A DNA stretch of 64,000 nt, taken from the NCBI GenBank assembly GCA_947172415.1, contig OX359192.1, positions 1,056,501 through 1,120,500 of the forward strand. The letters run 5' to 3'. Below the pieces are notes generated by a model that was given only the letters and a program-made list of their open reading frames with translations, did not search any database and had not been told where the DNA came from. The stretch's first letter is position 1. Each line of letters begins with the position of its first letter. Positions 1 through 12,529 of the stretch are shown here, piece after piece. A program made the position numbers and the translations under genes. The DNA is from Chondrosia reniformis. Taxonomy: Eukaryota > Porifera > Demospongiae > Chondrillida > Chondrillidae.

Positions 1-225
1 GTTTGACATGTTTATATATATGCACACTGTTCAACTCTATTTATTATATTTTATACATTCTTCAGGTTCTGCACATGCAAGTTTTCCATTTGATATGACA
101 ATTTTGGACTTTTTCTTCTACTTTGACTTAATTGTGCTGGATGTCCGCAACTTTGAACTGGCTGCCCCAATTTCATTTTTGACTTGCCACTGAGCTGGCA
201 ATCCCTGGTCTGTTTTTTAAGTTAA

Positions 226-400
226 CATTTTGAGCTGGCTGTCGTTCTGTTCTTTTGAATTGCCGCTTTGAGCTGGCTGTCTGTTCTGTTATTTTAAATT
301 GCCGCTTTGAGCTGGCTGTCTGTTCTGTTTTTTGAATTGCCGCTTTGGGCTGGCTGTCGTTCTGTTTTTTTGAATTGCCGCTTTGGGCTGGCTGTCGATT
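226..400. repeat. Tandem repeat, about 38-42 bp, 4-5 copies
   Basis: A unit containing GAGCTGGCTGTC followed by a T-rich stretch and GAATTGCCGC recurs four to five times. Single degenerate copies of the GAGCTGG core continue at about 1208, 1245, 1521, 1653 and 1750, so the array looks like the best-preserved part of an older, wider repeat field. Confidence 0.85.
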
Positions 401-795
401 GTTCACTTAAGACATGCAAGATTGGACTTTTGCGCACGCATTGCAACAGTTTGCTGGATTTACCTTTTACATTGCAACAGTTTGTTCAAGACATTGAAGA
501 GATTGGCATTTGGCATCATACACTAGCAAGATTGGTATTTGGCAGTTTTGCGTTAATGTCTTTTAAGACATTTGGTATATATATATATTCAGCAAGATTG
601 GCAATTTGCTTTATAGGAAGAATACATGGAGGACTTTGAATAGTCACTTAATTTCATCTTTGGAGTTTAAAATAACATCCTTTAACTTAGTGCCAGTAGC
701 AAGAAATACAAATCACGAAACTTACAAGTAAACTGTATAAAGATATATAGTTTGCCACTGTTAAAATGGAGTAATGTAATTTCTGAACCAAAAAA

Positions 796-1069
796 TCAAA
801 TTTAACTTCAGAACAGAAAGATGACATCAGAACGGAAAGATACATCAATTCAATTTAACTTCAGAACATCAGAACACAACAGTCAATTTAACTTCAGAAC
901 AGAAAAGATTCATCAGTCAATTTAACTTCAGAACAGAAAGATGACATCAGAACGTTAACGGAAAGATACATCAATTCAATTTAACTTCAGAACATCAGAA
1001 CACAACAGTCAATTTAACTTCAGAACAGAAAAGATTCATCAGTCAATTTAACTTCAGAACAGAAAAGAT
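796..1069. repeat. Tandem duplication built on AATTTAACTTCAGAACA
   Basis: Two copies of roughly 125-130 bp lie in tandem. Each is itself built from short motifs (TTTAACTTCAGAACA, GATGACATCAGAACG, AAGATTCATCAGTC). The second copy has a small insertion after CAGAACG. No coding potential was seen. Confidence 0.85.
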
Positions 1070-1563
1070 CTTTGTCATGAAGGTTTGACATATATATTTA
1101 TGTACATTATTCAGTTTCATGCATTATAGTATTTTTACATTCTACATGTACAGGTTCTGCAAGGTTTATAGATGACTTGGCAAATTTTCTACTATTTTCT
1201 TCTACTTTGAGCTGGATAGCCTATTTATCATAGATTTTGCAAATTTCAGCTGGCAGTTCCAAATTTCATCTTTGAATGTAAAATTACATTCTTCGTACAT
1301 TGATTTAATGCCAGGAGCAAGAGTAAAAATAACAAAATTACAAAACAATTCAACTGAAGAAATAGATATGCCAGCACTTGATCTTGTCTTTCAAAGGTTT
1401 GCCATATTTACATGTACAATATTCAGTTGTATTTATTTTATTTCCTACATTCTACAGGTTCTACTACTTTAATTCCTGACTATACTTCATCTACTTTCAT
1501 CAATTTGAACTTGTCATTTTGAGCTGGTGGTTCCTATTCCTGGTCTGTTTTTGGATTTTACAC

Positions 1564-1772
1564 CTATGAGCTTGCTTGTGGCAGTCCCTAATCACTTTGT
1601 GCGAGTTGTCTCTGGTCTATTTGGTCATGTTTATAGTCATTTGAGCTGGTTGTCATGTCCTAAAAATCCAACTATGAGCTTGCTTGTGGCAGTCCCTAAT
1701 CACTTTGTGCGAGTTGTCTCTGGTCTATTTGGTCATGTTTATAGTCAATTGAGCTGGTTGTCATGTCCTATT
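1564..1772. repeat. Direct repeat, two 108-bp copies
   Basis: Two nearly identical copies begin at 1564 and 1672, each starting CTATGAGCTTGCTTGTGG and ending in the GAGCTGGTTGTCATG motif. The near identity indicates a recent duplication within the older GAGCTGG repeat field. Confidence 0.9.
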
Positions 1773-1914
1773 AATTTTCTCCTACCATGCATAATGTGTT
1801 AGACTGTGTACATTCTACCTGACAATGTGTTTAGCCATATTTTACTCGTAGGTAATGTACATGCTTAAGTTTACCATGTTTAGTATGATATCCTTTCCAT
1901 TCCTTTAGTCCAAC

Positions 1915-2235
1915 CCTTTCCATTCCTTTTAGTGGTCCCTATCTCATACGAAGGCAGGTCTGATTTGAGGTAAAGTGACGCACTGTTCTCTGGTGCTACG
2001 CCGGTGTGTCATGATTCTCAATGAAGAAGGTTTGAGGTCCGCCAGGGTCGGGTCATTGTACACGTAGCATTTGTACCTTGATCTAGTAACTGGTCACAGG
2101 GCGGCTAGGTACGCCGAGCCGTTCCCGCGCATCTTCCTCCCCTCCTAGCTGAGAACGTGGAGCACTACTGGGCGGAGTGGGGGGCACGATGTACTCCCAC
2201 CTCCGCGTGGTGTGCCCCGGATTCAACTTTTTCAT
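1915..2235. other. GC-rich patch, possible SINE or structured RNA
   Basis: This stretch is much richer in G and C and in CpG than its surroundings, including GGGCGGAGTGGGGGGCACG and complementary GGGGCAC and GTGCCCC that could pair. No long ORF, tRNA A/B box or known RNA was recognised. It could be a SINE, a transposon end or a structured RNA gene; I cannot tell which. Confidence 0.3.
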
Positions 2236-3531
2236 GGTTGGAAGTTGATACAAAGAGGAGTACAAAACCAAACTGAAGATGAATTATCCTCAAGTGAGTT
2301 AAGATCCAGATTTATCATTTATGTATATAAAACTCTAAATATTCTTTTATATTTTCTCTCTCATACTGCTTGCAGTTCATCAAGGAGTCCCTATATACTT
2401 TAAAGGCTGCACTGTTTGGAACATATCTAAACTTATATAATATACCAGCTGAATAGCATATTGCACTCACTATATATACTGAGTGGAGAGATGCATGCAG
2501 GCTCTTTTTAAAGTAAGTTGCATAACCCTTACGAATTTACTGGAATTAGAATTCATCCAGAAAACAGGAAGGCCTTGGCCTAATTTGACACACGTTTTTT
2601 GCCTGATTTGATTTGTCATTTTTAAGCTAGCTATAGCTTTATTCTTTAATTGTGTCCTGCTGTATATACAAATGACTCTTGAGTCATTTGAGCTTCCACT
2701 GTCCCTCATAATATTATGTTTAGATGCAGCAATTTTAGAAGCTAGTTGTTCCAGGGCCTACAGTTATCATTGTGACTTGGAATATATGTACATTTTGTAC
2801 ATTGGTGTTTAGCTTGCTTATGTATGTATGTTTGATCAGATTTCATTTGTTCTTATATATTACATGTGCAGATTGAATCCATTTTGATGAATAGTGGCTA
2901 GAAACGGACTCAGTAAACTACGTAGAAGATCTCATTGGATTGTGATTTAAAGTTTCCAACAGTGACTATATTTTAACTGTCTGCTGACAAACTTTATTAT
3001 TTGAATGTAAACCTTCTCTTATTTTAAGTCAATCAACAAATATAGTAGTTTCCTTGTTTCAATAATCCACAATTTTGTGACTATAAAATAAAGCATTCTT
3101 ATTAAAGTTATATATACTGTAATATGGACCAAGTAATGATTATATGGATCAAGTAACATTACTCTATCAGTCTCCAATCTACACAAATAGGTTTGATTGT
3201 GTAATGCCATACGTATCTGTATGGATACTATATATAAAGATCTCCACAGTAAAAAATGCTATATACGTATTTATATATGCATGCAATTCATCGTGTATGT
3301 ACGTATATAAGTGAATAACCTGCAATATAAGTTCAAAAGGAATGATAATATAATAATATAATATGTAGTTTAACTTTAAGACATTAACTATCATAACAAA
3401 AGTGTTACATTCTTAACTTAACGATTTTGAAATTAAAGAGGTATATATTATCATGTATGTGTATACAATTTATAATTATCTTTGGAATGTTTAGCAAACC
3501 ACAAAGCACAGTAGTCAGGTTGTGAGGTGTT

Positions 3532-6500
3532 TTACAAGCCACTTAAGGCTGAGACTTTTGGATCATCAAAGTCCCAATTTGAATCAGATGCTTTCCTGCC
3601 AGTCATTTCCACATATCTCTCCAAGTCATACTGTGATTGAAATGAGTCAGAAACATGCGAGTTACACTTTTCAATGCACATCTTTGGCAATTGGTCTTCA
3701 AAATCCAAAACATCATATGGATTTTCATAGTTACTGGCTGCTTTTGTTTGCTTTTCATCTTGGACAGTTTCTAGAGAAACACAACAATTACTTGGATCAA
3801 AACAAAGTATAGCTAAGTTCTGTATATTTAACATTCATATAATAGGTATGTCCTGATTATGATATATACATTCCCACAATGTGTATGGTTTTATTACAGT
3901 CTCATCAAATGTTATGCTTCTCTACCAACCATGCAATTGAGATTGCAGCACTTGCATTTGTGATAATACATTTTCTACTTGCTGGTTAAGAACCTCCTTC
4001 TGCAACTCAAATTGCTCCATTTCCCTAATATGCCTGCACTTTAGTTTCTTGGATTTTTTCTTATAGTGACACAATAAATACACTACGATGAGTACTATAA
4101 CCACCACTATGACAGTCAGTGTGATGGAGGCTAGACTTGACATCAGGATAGTAATAAAGTTTGATTTGTACCTGATTGTACCAATTTCCTCCACTAAAAT
4201 GCCTTCACCTGAGCCAATATGAACCTACGTACGTACAGTAAGGAATTACAGTATTTGTTGACTACATAAGACACTAGAATACATAGGCAAAGGTCAAAGG
4301 CCAGTCTGTACAGAACATACAGTAAGATGTATAATATACTGTATAAAGGGGGAGCTAATTGAACAAACGCTGTTCAAAGACCATGATGAAATGTGAATGT
4401 AAAACTGTACATTTAAATATGGTATTGTTTTTATAAAGCAGTCTTTTTGTACCAGTAAACACTATAGAAAAACACTGAACCAGCTAGTGAAGCTGCCTAC
4501 ACATATATTGATTCAGAATGTGATTCACTGTGTATACATACGTACACAGATCTGGTTACATAGGTATACGTATACATACTTACTAGAATGGGAGCTGTTG
4601 ACTGTCCATTTGGACTAAATTGAGGTGGCTTGCAAACTACCATAGTGTCAGTGACACTCATACTTGAACAATATTGTGATGCAATAGTTATGCTTATATC
4701 GGTCTTTAGAACATTGTTCAGGTTTCTACCCTATACATACATATGTACAAAGCAGCCAGTTAAATATATACGTATGTTAATATATATATAGTCATAAAAT
4801 AAACAACAAACAACATTGATGACTGTATATATTCACTTGTAACTGAATAAATTCCCCACTATTTTCATTGTATTCAATTGTGATATTCTTGTCAAATACA
4901 GGATTCACCACGGCAACCAATGTCTGAACATTCTGTAAATCAGTTAATTCCTCATTATCAAATATCAAGGAATATTTAAAGGCAGTACCAGCTACAACTC
5001 CTTTAAAGACTGGTGCCACACACAAGAGTCTCATATGAGTGACCACGCTGCAGTTCTACATACGTATATACATTAAACACATTTTAAATATATAATAATG
5101 GGTACATAGGAATACGTATATAGAAATTATTGTTACTATGGATAAGATGCTAACTGTAATATATGTCATGTTGTCAACTTTAAGGGATAATTGTGGTTGG
5201 ATTGCTGCATTCATATTATCTCCATTAATAAAGATAGTGACCCCACCTCTATTAAATACAAAAACATATAAGTAAGAGAACAATATTTAATGCAGTTCTC
5301 TCTCTGTATACGTACAAAATCTCAGCTATATTTAGTACAAATTTACCTTGAAATGATACTTCCATCATTGAAATTTGATTTATCAAAGAGAGACTTGAAA
5401 ATAGGCTTCACATATGTATATAATACACTTGATGGACCAAGAAAGTTATTCCCATCAATTGTAAGCTGAATCCCTGCTGTGACGTAGGATTTATCAGTTG
5501 AAGTAGTGGTACATAAAATACTAGAAGATTGTATTTCAATTCTGTAATTATATAAGAAGAAAAATGATGAATTTCAGAATTGGTCCTATACATAGTACCT
5601 TGTACATGTAGTATACAGAGCAGTGAAACATTTTGACAGCTCAGAAAGTGTATATATGTAAATGACTGCATACGTATTTGGATATAACCAAACCTTTTGA
5701 GGTAATAATTGATAATACATACGTAGAATAGGGCAGCCATGTTTTTTGGCCATCCTGCATGGCTTAGAGAGTAACATACTCTCTGATATAATTAGTAAAA
5801 TAGAAGACACTTTACCTTATGCAAACATGCCCATCAATCGATACAGTTGTGTTTTCAATATTTCCAATGTCTAAATTTGATCCAAATATCAATATATTAG
5901 TTCCTCCAGCAGATGGGCCACGATTTGGAAATATTTTACTAATTACTGGCTCTTTGTACATGTAGTTGCCGACACTTAGCTGAAACGATATCTCCAGCGT
6001 TATGGCCACACTAGTCGGTTCTCTGTCCATTGATGGTGGTATTACACACACTAACTGTACCCCAGGAATTATCTTGTCACTGACTATGGGACACAATTGC
6101 CCGCCAATTAATATAGATACATTTTCTTTTGGAAAGAAACCCAAATTTTGTCCTGTGATAGTCAAAGCTGTCCCACCTTTTACTGGACCAGACAATGGGG
6201 AAATCTGTCAACATAAGAATTGGAGCTAATCAAAGCTTAACATATAATTTAACATGTTACTAAATGTGTAATGCAATACTTATACATTAAACGAGGTATA
6301 TAAAGCATTCACTCGTTGTGCATTACAGTGTAACAGTAAGCCAATCCAAAACTTAAGGACATATAACTGGACATAATGGAACACTTCTGGTCAAAATCAA
6401 AACAGCTTACACTTGTTACATTTGGTAGGCCACAGTAACTAAGGCTGTTGCTATGGCGACACATTGATGATGCAACAATTCCATAGACACAAGTGTTAGT

Positions 6501-9500
6501 AGTTGTACAATAGCTACACTGAAGTATGTCTTCTTGAGCGAAACAGGCCGAGCAACCTTGCAAACCAATCTTTAAGCAATCATAAATGACAACTGGAAGT
6601 GGGGAAAGATAAATAATAGAAAGAATACAAGAAATCTCTGTAAGATCCTATATACATATGGGTTATTATATAATAATACATAATATATATAAAATTAATT
6701 GTGATTGCCAACATATGTGATTGAAAAACATACCTATCCATTATATGTTATGTGAATGCAGTGAATAATTAAAGGGTGAAAATGAATCTCGTATGACTTT
6801 CAACATACGTATTGTAAACAGAGTTACGTAAGTATATTAAAAACCTAATATTTGAGCTTCAAGACAGTATCCTTACACGTATGTACATAAAAAATATAAT
6901 ATACAGAGATGTGTCATATATATTACTAAATAAGTGTATATAGTACTGCCCGCTAAAGGGAGTAAATTTGAAACTTCTCAAAATAGAAAAGAAGTCACAG
7001 TTACATATATATATATATGGGCACTACATACAATTGCGATGTGATCCTAACTTTAGACAGTAGCTTATAGTCATACCAGGCAGTGAAGGTGTAGAACAGA
7101 GAGCTAGCTGGTAATTGTAATTTCATGTTTATTCCTAGTTTAACGACACTAAGTTTCTCTCTATAAACATACTTGGAACAGATCCTTCTGGTTGATCGAT
7201 GGGAAACTCATCAATTCCATTTGTCCAGAGAACTCTAACAGTCCCAATCACTTTGGTTCTGTTTGGTGTGAGCAGCTCAAATGGAGAGGTTATCAAACAC
7301 ATTAGAGAAGTGGCATCAAGTACAACTGCCCTCAGTTTTACGGTATTGCTTTCAACAGACAGTTGGCACTCATATGTGATATTGCTTAACTATATAAATT
7401 GATATTCATAATATTTGTTTTATATACAAATACAGTATACAGTCCTACAGGTACATACTGAACACTACATGAATAATCTTACATGCCATTTGCCTTATAT
7501 GCTTACATCTATTTTAGAGTAAAGGCCTATAGAGAACTAAAGCTAGTGAGAGCTTTGGATGAGGATACAAGAGTTTTCAGTGGTACTGTATTCACTTATA
7601 CGTATGTACCTCTTGAAAAGTATACATATTTAAGGATAAATTCTTGTTTGTCTGAAGCAGTTATTATAAGTAAGAAGTGTAATTACGTATATCCATGCTG
7701 TAATTGACTGGTTACTGGTTCATATTAAGTAAAAGACCATTCACATTTAAGTTTTTAAAAACCTTACTGAAATAATATGTATGTACGTACTTTTAAATTT
7801 ATTATAGGAAAACTCACATTATAATTCACAAGATTTCGGACAGTGAGATTCAGGGTTCTACTTGAAGAGACCATTCCACTGTGAACTGGATAACCAAGAG
7901 TGGAGAGTGGATTGGGAAATAGCTGGGGACAGTCCTTTGGAACCTTCTGTACAATATACAGACATCATTAAATCAATACAGTGGTACTGTATTAAACGTA
8001 TTTACTCTCTTAGTACATATACACAAATAGTGTGTGTATGTGTGTGGGGTGTGCCTCTACGCTGGTGCTACCTTGTCAGCCTGGACCTAAGGGGGTATGA
8101 CCAAATGGATATAAGCAGTAGTGGCCAGATTAGAGTGGAGGGTAACACTCTAGTACATCTGACTCTGCAGTGGTATTTGCAAAACAGCTACTTTCTGCCC
8201 AATGTCCCTAATTGACATGGTGAACAGAGGAGGAGGAGGAGGAGGAGGAGGAGGAGGTGTGTGAGAGAGAACAATCCTGTGTGGCTAGCTATATAGCTTT
8301 AAAATTGTTTTCCTGGACAATTTCACAAGCTAAAACCCACACAATACACATTAAAATGTTTCAATAACTATACATGTCATATAACATGGAGTAAACCAAC
8401 ATCTTATCTGGTGTTATTATATAATTTAATATTAGTTATTATTCAATTTACTTTTTACTTTTTGGTTCTATTCATTGAATTTTGTTATTTCATTGAATTT
8501 TGAATTTCTGGTTTTCTGTTCTAAGAAATCTGTTATCCATTTTATATGCCTTATATGGTGCACTGAAGGTAATAATTAAATAATAGTAACTCCTATAATT
8601 TACTTTAACTATTCTGTATTCTGTGAATTTGTATCTTAAGACTCATGGTCCCTGGCCTATCTAGTTCGCTTATGGCATGTATCACTTTAATAAAATAATA
8701 TGTAACAATAATATATAAAGATACATGGGTTGACTCACAATTAGAAATCTTTTTGAGCATTTTGATTTTGTGTACGTACATTGATGGTCAGTTGAGCACC
8801 AGACACAGGAAGAGTGTTGAACACACAACGAACAACTGAGTAAGGTGAAAATGCAAACTTCGGTTACATTACATATAACAGTAAGTAGAATTTGTAAAAA
8901 TTATTTACCTCTGCAAAGAAATACAATCAAAAAGAGTAAGTTTTGTTTCAATGAGCCCAAAGTTCTCACTTAAATTTACATATAGCAATTGAAACCCAAT
9001 ACTGTAACTTTGCTGAACTATAAAGGGAGAGACCAATTCATTTAAAAACAGCACTATAGTCCACAAAGTAAACATATGCAGTTTCTATTCAATATGTTGA
9101 AAACATTGAGCATTATATATATGTATATAGCATCTTTAGTTATTGACTATTAATCATTCATAATTCATTTCTAAAAAAGAGCCAAAATTTTAACTTTCTC
9201 TCAATAACCACTATTGCTGATGCTTAACCAATTCAGTTACGATTACAAACTATCAACAAATTGTTTAGAAGTACTCCATATCACTACATGAATGAGTATG
9301 GCTATAATGGTAGAGCTGGGCATACTAAGTTATACTAAGTTCATAACAGATTATGTGTGGACATTCAACCTGTGCCTTGCAGTGTCATGTTGGGAAGGTC
9401 ACAAGCATAACTGTTGTTGCTGATCTGTGTGAGGTTGAACGATCCATAGCTACCAAAACGGCATTCATATATTTCTTGGTGAAACAATGGAGGCAAATTC

Positions 9501-12236
9501 TCAATGTTGAAGATCTACAGATGATCATTAAGAATTAACAGTTCATTACTTTTCTAGTCCTAAAACTATCACCTATGTATAACATTATAAAATGTACTAT
9601 ACACATAATATTTGCTTAAGGGTTAACCATTACCTAGTACAATACAATACACTTATAATTCAACTTGTATATACTCACAACAGAAGTGATACATACGTAT
9701 ATAGTAAGCTACTTATATGTCATTACCTTACAAACTACGTATACTAAATGAAGGCTAGAAATAACGTACATGCACACATGTTACGTTTTTTGATTATTCT
9801 TACAATCTGTTTTGCATCTGCTGGGAATATATAGGCGTCTGAGCCACTTGCACTGTCCAAAACTAATTCTACACTTATACATTGAAGCTGTAACTGAACC
9901 CAACGAAGCAAATAGTTATTATTAGCACACTTAGATCTTCTGGAACATTTGCTTTCAAGTGAACACCAGCCACAAAGTTTACCTCCTTTTGTAATACAAG
10001 ATGCACAGTCTGTAAAATTTGAGCATTCCTCAATGGGAAAGTGGTATATATGCTATAAATAAATAAATAGAAGTGTAAGGTATATATACATACTATATAA
10101 ATTAACAACTGTAATGTACATATAAAAAACATGATAGATAAGTTGTTTGGAGCTATCATAATGAACGAAACTAAAATTACTCCCTATCGCTTCATATAAA
10201 TTACATGTCCGTACATACATACTTTAACCCAATCAGTACCTGCATGTATATACGTAAACTTATACGTATACGTATATACGTATATGCACAAATGTATATA
10301 TTAACTTAGTTAATAAACTTATACTGAATTCTCTGTTATTGCATAGACTGAGTTATTCCAAATAGAATGGCTGAATATCTTTACTGGCTCTCCCAGTGTC
10401 CAGATGTTTTCTGGAATAGTACTGTTCAAAGGGGTGCTAAAATTGCACACTGTATACTGTATAATGATATTAAAAGTGTATATATGTAAAATACATATAT
10501 AACCACTGTCAATGACTTTATATTGATACATACACCAACGTATGTAAATATAGATGGACATTGTGGAGGCTTGCATTTATCATCTAAACATAAATATAAC
10601 AGTTACTTCAAGTTGTCTCTGTGTACATGTGTTACTGCAAAATCTTATGAACATACGTATATACTGTATACACTTTGTAGATTCATCAATATGTATATAC
10701 GTATATTACACATTACACGCTGTCATCACACAAGTAGCATATATACATATATATGTAGTTACCTTTCTAACTTCTTGTTGTGTGCCCACAAGGACAACTA
10801 CTGCACTGTCTATCCTCACAGCTATGGATGCTGTAACAGATATCATTGATAGGGTAAGCAGTGGAGTCTCCTGATGAAGAGGCATTGCTAGGCAAGGCTC
10901 TGGTGGATCACTATAGGAGGTTGCCAACCTTTTTGGTCCAACTTCATAACGATTAAATGGAGATATGCCACTCAGTTTACAAGGAGATAAATGGTACTGT
11001 GTAAATGTCTAAATACAGTAGAATATATAATAATTATGCTTGCATATGAATAGTGAGGAATTCAACACACATGCACACATGTACATGCATACAAACACAC
11101 ACACTTAGGGCTCTTAGAAGTGAAAACTATCAATAAACCAGCCACTTAATTATAGCTGTTTGACCATGTCAATGGGTCATAATATCTAGTACATAATATG
11201 GGAATAAAACAAAAATATCAACTCTATATATACATATATTTTTGCTTAATTCATCCTATACATAAAACACTTTCCCCATATACAACATACCCATGTATAT
11301 ACGTATATTCAGAACTTCCATGTAGTAGCTTACCGAATTTTCGCAGCGACGACGATTCGGAAACCCGCGATTGTCCCAAACGGGAACGGCCAAAGATTTG
11401 CTACTACAACTACGACAAGCCCCAAATGATGCAGTCGCAGCTCCATCGATATCTGATAAAGGAAAACTGCAAACGTTAATGTTCATCTGTCTTGAATTAG
11501 ACGTCATTAAAATTACGCGAGGTTCTTTCTCATTCTCTGGATTTAATAGCGTTGCAGCTATGAAGTCGTTGTCAAAATCGTCCAAGTTTTCTGAATTACT
11601 TAGAGGTCCGCAGTACAATACAATCTCATACCAACTATTCCAGGTAGATCCTTCATTACAGACCCTAACAATTACAATCTTGTGATCTGTTCCTTTTTTA
11701 TCGCTAGCCAAAAAGTAGGTAAAATTTCCGAAGGTAAAACTAGTCCGATATCTTCTTTCAAACCGACCAGTGTGCTCAACTTGTGCTTGCTCCTGCCGCC
11801 TTTTAGATCCAGTCGAGATGTAAAATTCTCCGTGATACATTACTCCTGAATTGGTTGCCATGACAAAGAGGCTTTCTCTATCCCCACTATATTCTGTACT
11901 TATAAAGAAATTAGAGGTAGGAGCCCGACGTATATCTACTCTACCAGCAATTTTATTCAAATTGAAAGTATCGTACATTGTACAAAAGTTAGAAGAATCC
12001 GTAGAGTTGTGGCTCCAACAGACGATCAGTACACGTTCGTTAGATGACAAAGCAAATACTTCGGGACGTGCAAATTTCTCTTGTTCTAGCATTTGACCAT
12101 AGGAAAGCTCACGAACGCTTGTACCATCGAGAACGAAAGATTTGCCCGATGAAGTAATCAAGAAGCCAATTGGCCCACCAATCGACGCACAATCTGAAAT
12201 AACAGTTACCAAAATGGACAAGATTAAGAAAAGCAT
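3532..12236 (-). CDS. Plexin-like Sema/PSI/IPT receptor without GAP domain
   Basis: This is a single-pass receptor of about 1,300 residues. Exons on the minus strand: 12236-11334, 11008-10763, 10436-10325, 10052-9804, 9514-9370, about 8980-8910, about 8836-8781, about 7953-7818, 7389-7173, 6592-6411, 6204-5816, 5541-5347, 5248-5155, 5055-4836, 4730-4584, 4224-3930 and 3770-3532. The first exon starts with a signal peptide (MLFLILSILVTVISDC) and most of a Sema beta-propeller. Exon 4 carries a PSI domain, the exon at 6592 a second Cys-rich PSI-like domain, and the exon at 6204 two IPT/TIG folds (SPLSGPVKGGTALTITG, IFPNRGPSAGGTNILIFG). Further IPT-like exons follow, then one membrane helix, a basic stop-transfer segment, a coiled-coil-like stretch and a short tyrosine-rich tail. 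The split GTPase-binding/RasGAP region of true plexins is absent. It could bind a semaphorin; this is family knowledge plus inference. The exons around 8.8-9.0 kb are the least certain. Confidence 0.85.
7505..7592 (-). repeat. Dispersed repeat R2, partial copy 1
   Basis: On the minus strand this reads CTCTTGTATCCTCATCCAAAGCTCTCAC and then TTTAGTTCTCTATAGGCC (with a short gap), matching the right half of the other R2 copies. It sits in an intron of the plexin-like gene. Confidence 0.65.
8227..8259. repeat. (GGA)n microsatellite
   Basis: About eleven GGA/GAG triplets in a row lie inside an intron of the plexin-like gene. The rest of this intron (about 7954-8780) shows no exon that fits the gene. 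Confidence 0.9.
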
Positions 12237-12529
12237 CTTTTCATGAGGATGACAAGTAACTGTATATACTTGGTTTTGTTTTAGTTTTTAATACATATCA
12301 AACCGAAATTAATTTTGAAAATAAAATGAATTTCCAAAGCCAGCAATGCTCTTTTTGGTTTTCGAATGCATACACCGGCACTGTGACTGGCGAAATCATG
12401 TATAGTTAAATTAAGATATAAAATAATAACAGACCAAAAATGCTAATGTTCTGTAAAACGAAGCTTGTAAATTTTTATTGAGAACATACTTAATTAAAAA
12501 TAGTAACTTGCAAGTCATTGGAAAATTTT

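Larger units (their letters stand above)
1..3531. other. Gene-poor left edge with exon-like fragments
   Basis: No complete gene was recognised. Sections starting near 1, 1080 and 1395 resemble each other (GGTTTGACAT-like start, T-rich stretch, then TTCTACAGGTTCT), suggesting an old tandem expansion. Stretch 1272-1399 could be a plus-strand exon: it reads as about 40 residues including PGARVKITKLQNNST and ends at a good donor, and a decayed relative sits near 660-730. Further exon-like pieces occur around 2236-2293 (donor GTGAGT) and 2376-2457. They may be the 3' end of a gene that begins outside the window, or pseudo-exons. Stretch 2460-3531 is AT-rich with nothing recognised. Confidence 0.35.

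Noticed and set aside
11371-11685. Plus-strand frames opposite the first exon of the plexin-like gene
   Set aside because: They are antisense shadows of a well-supported Sema exon.
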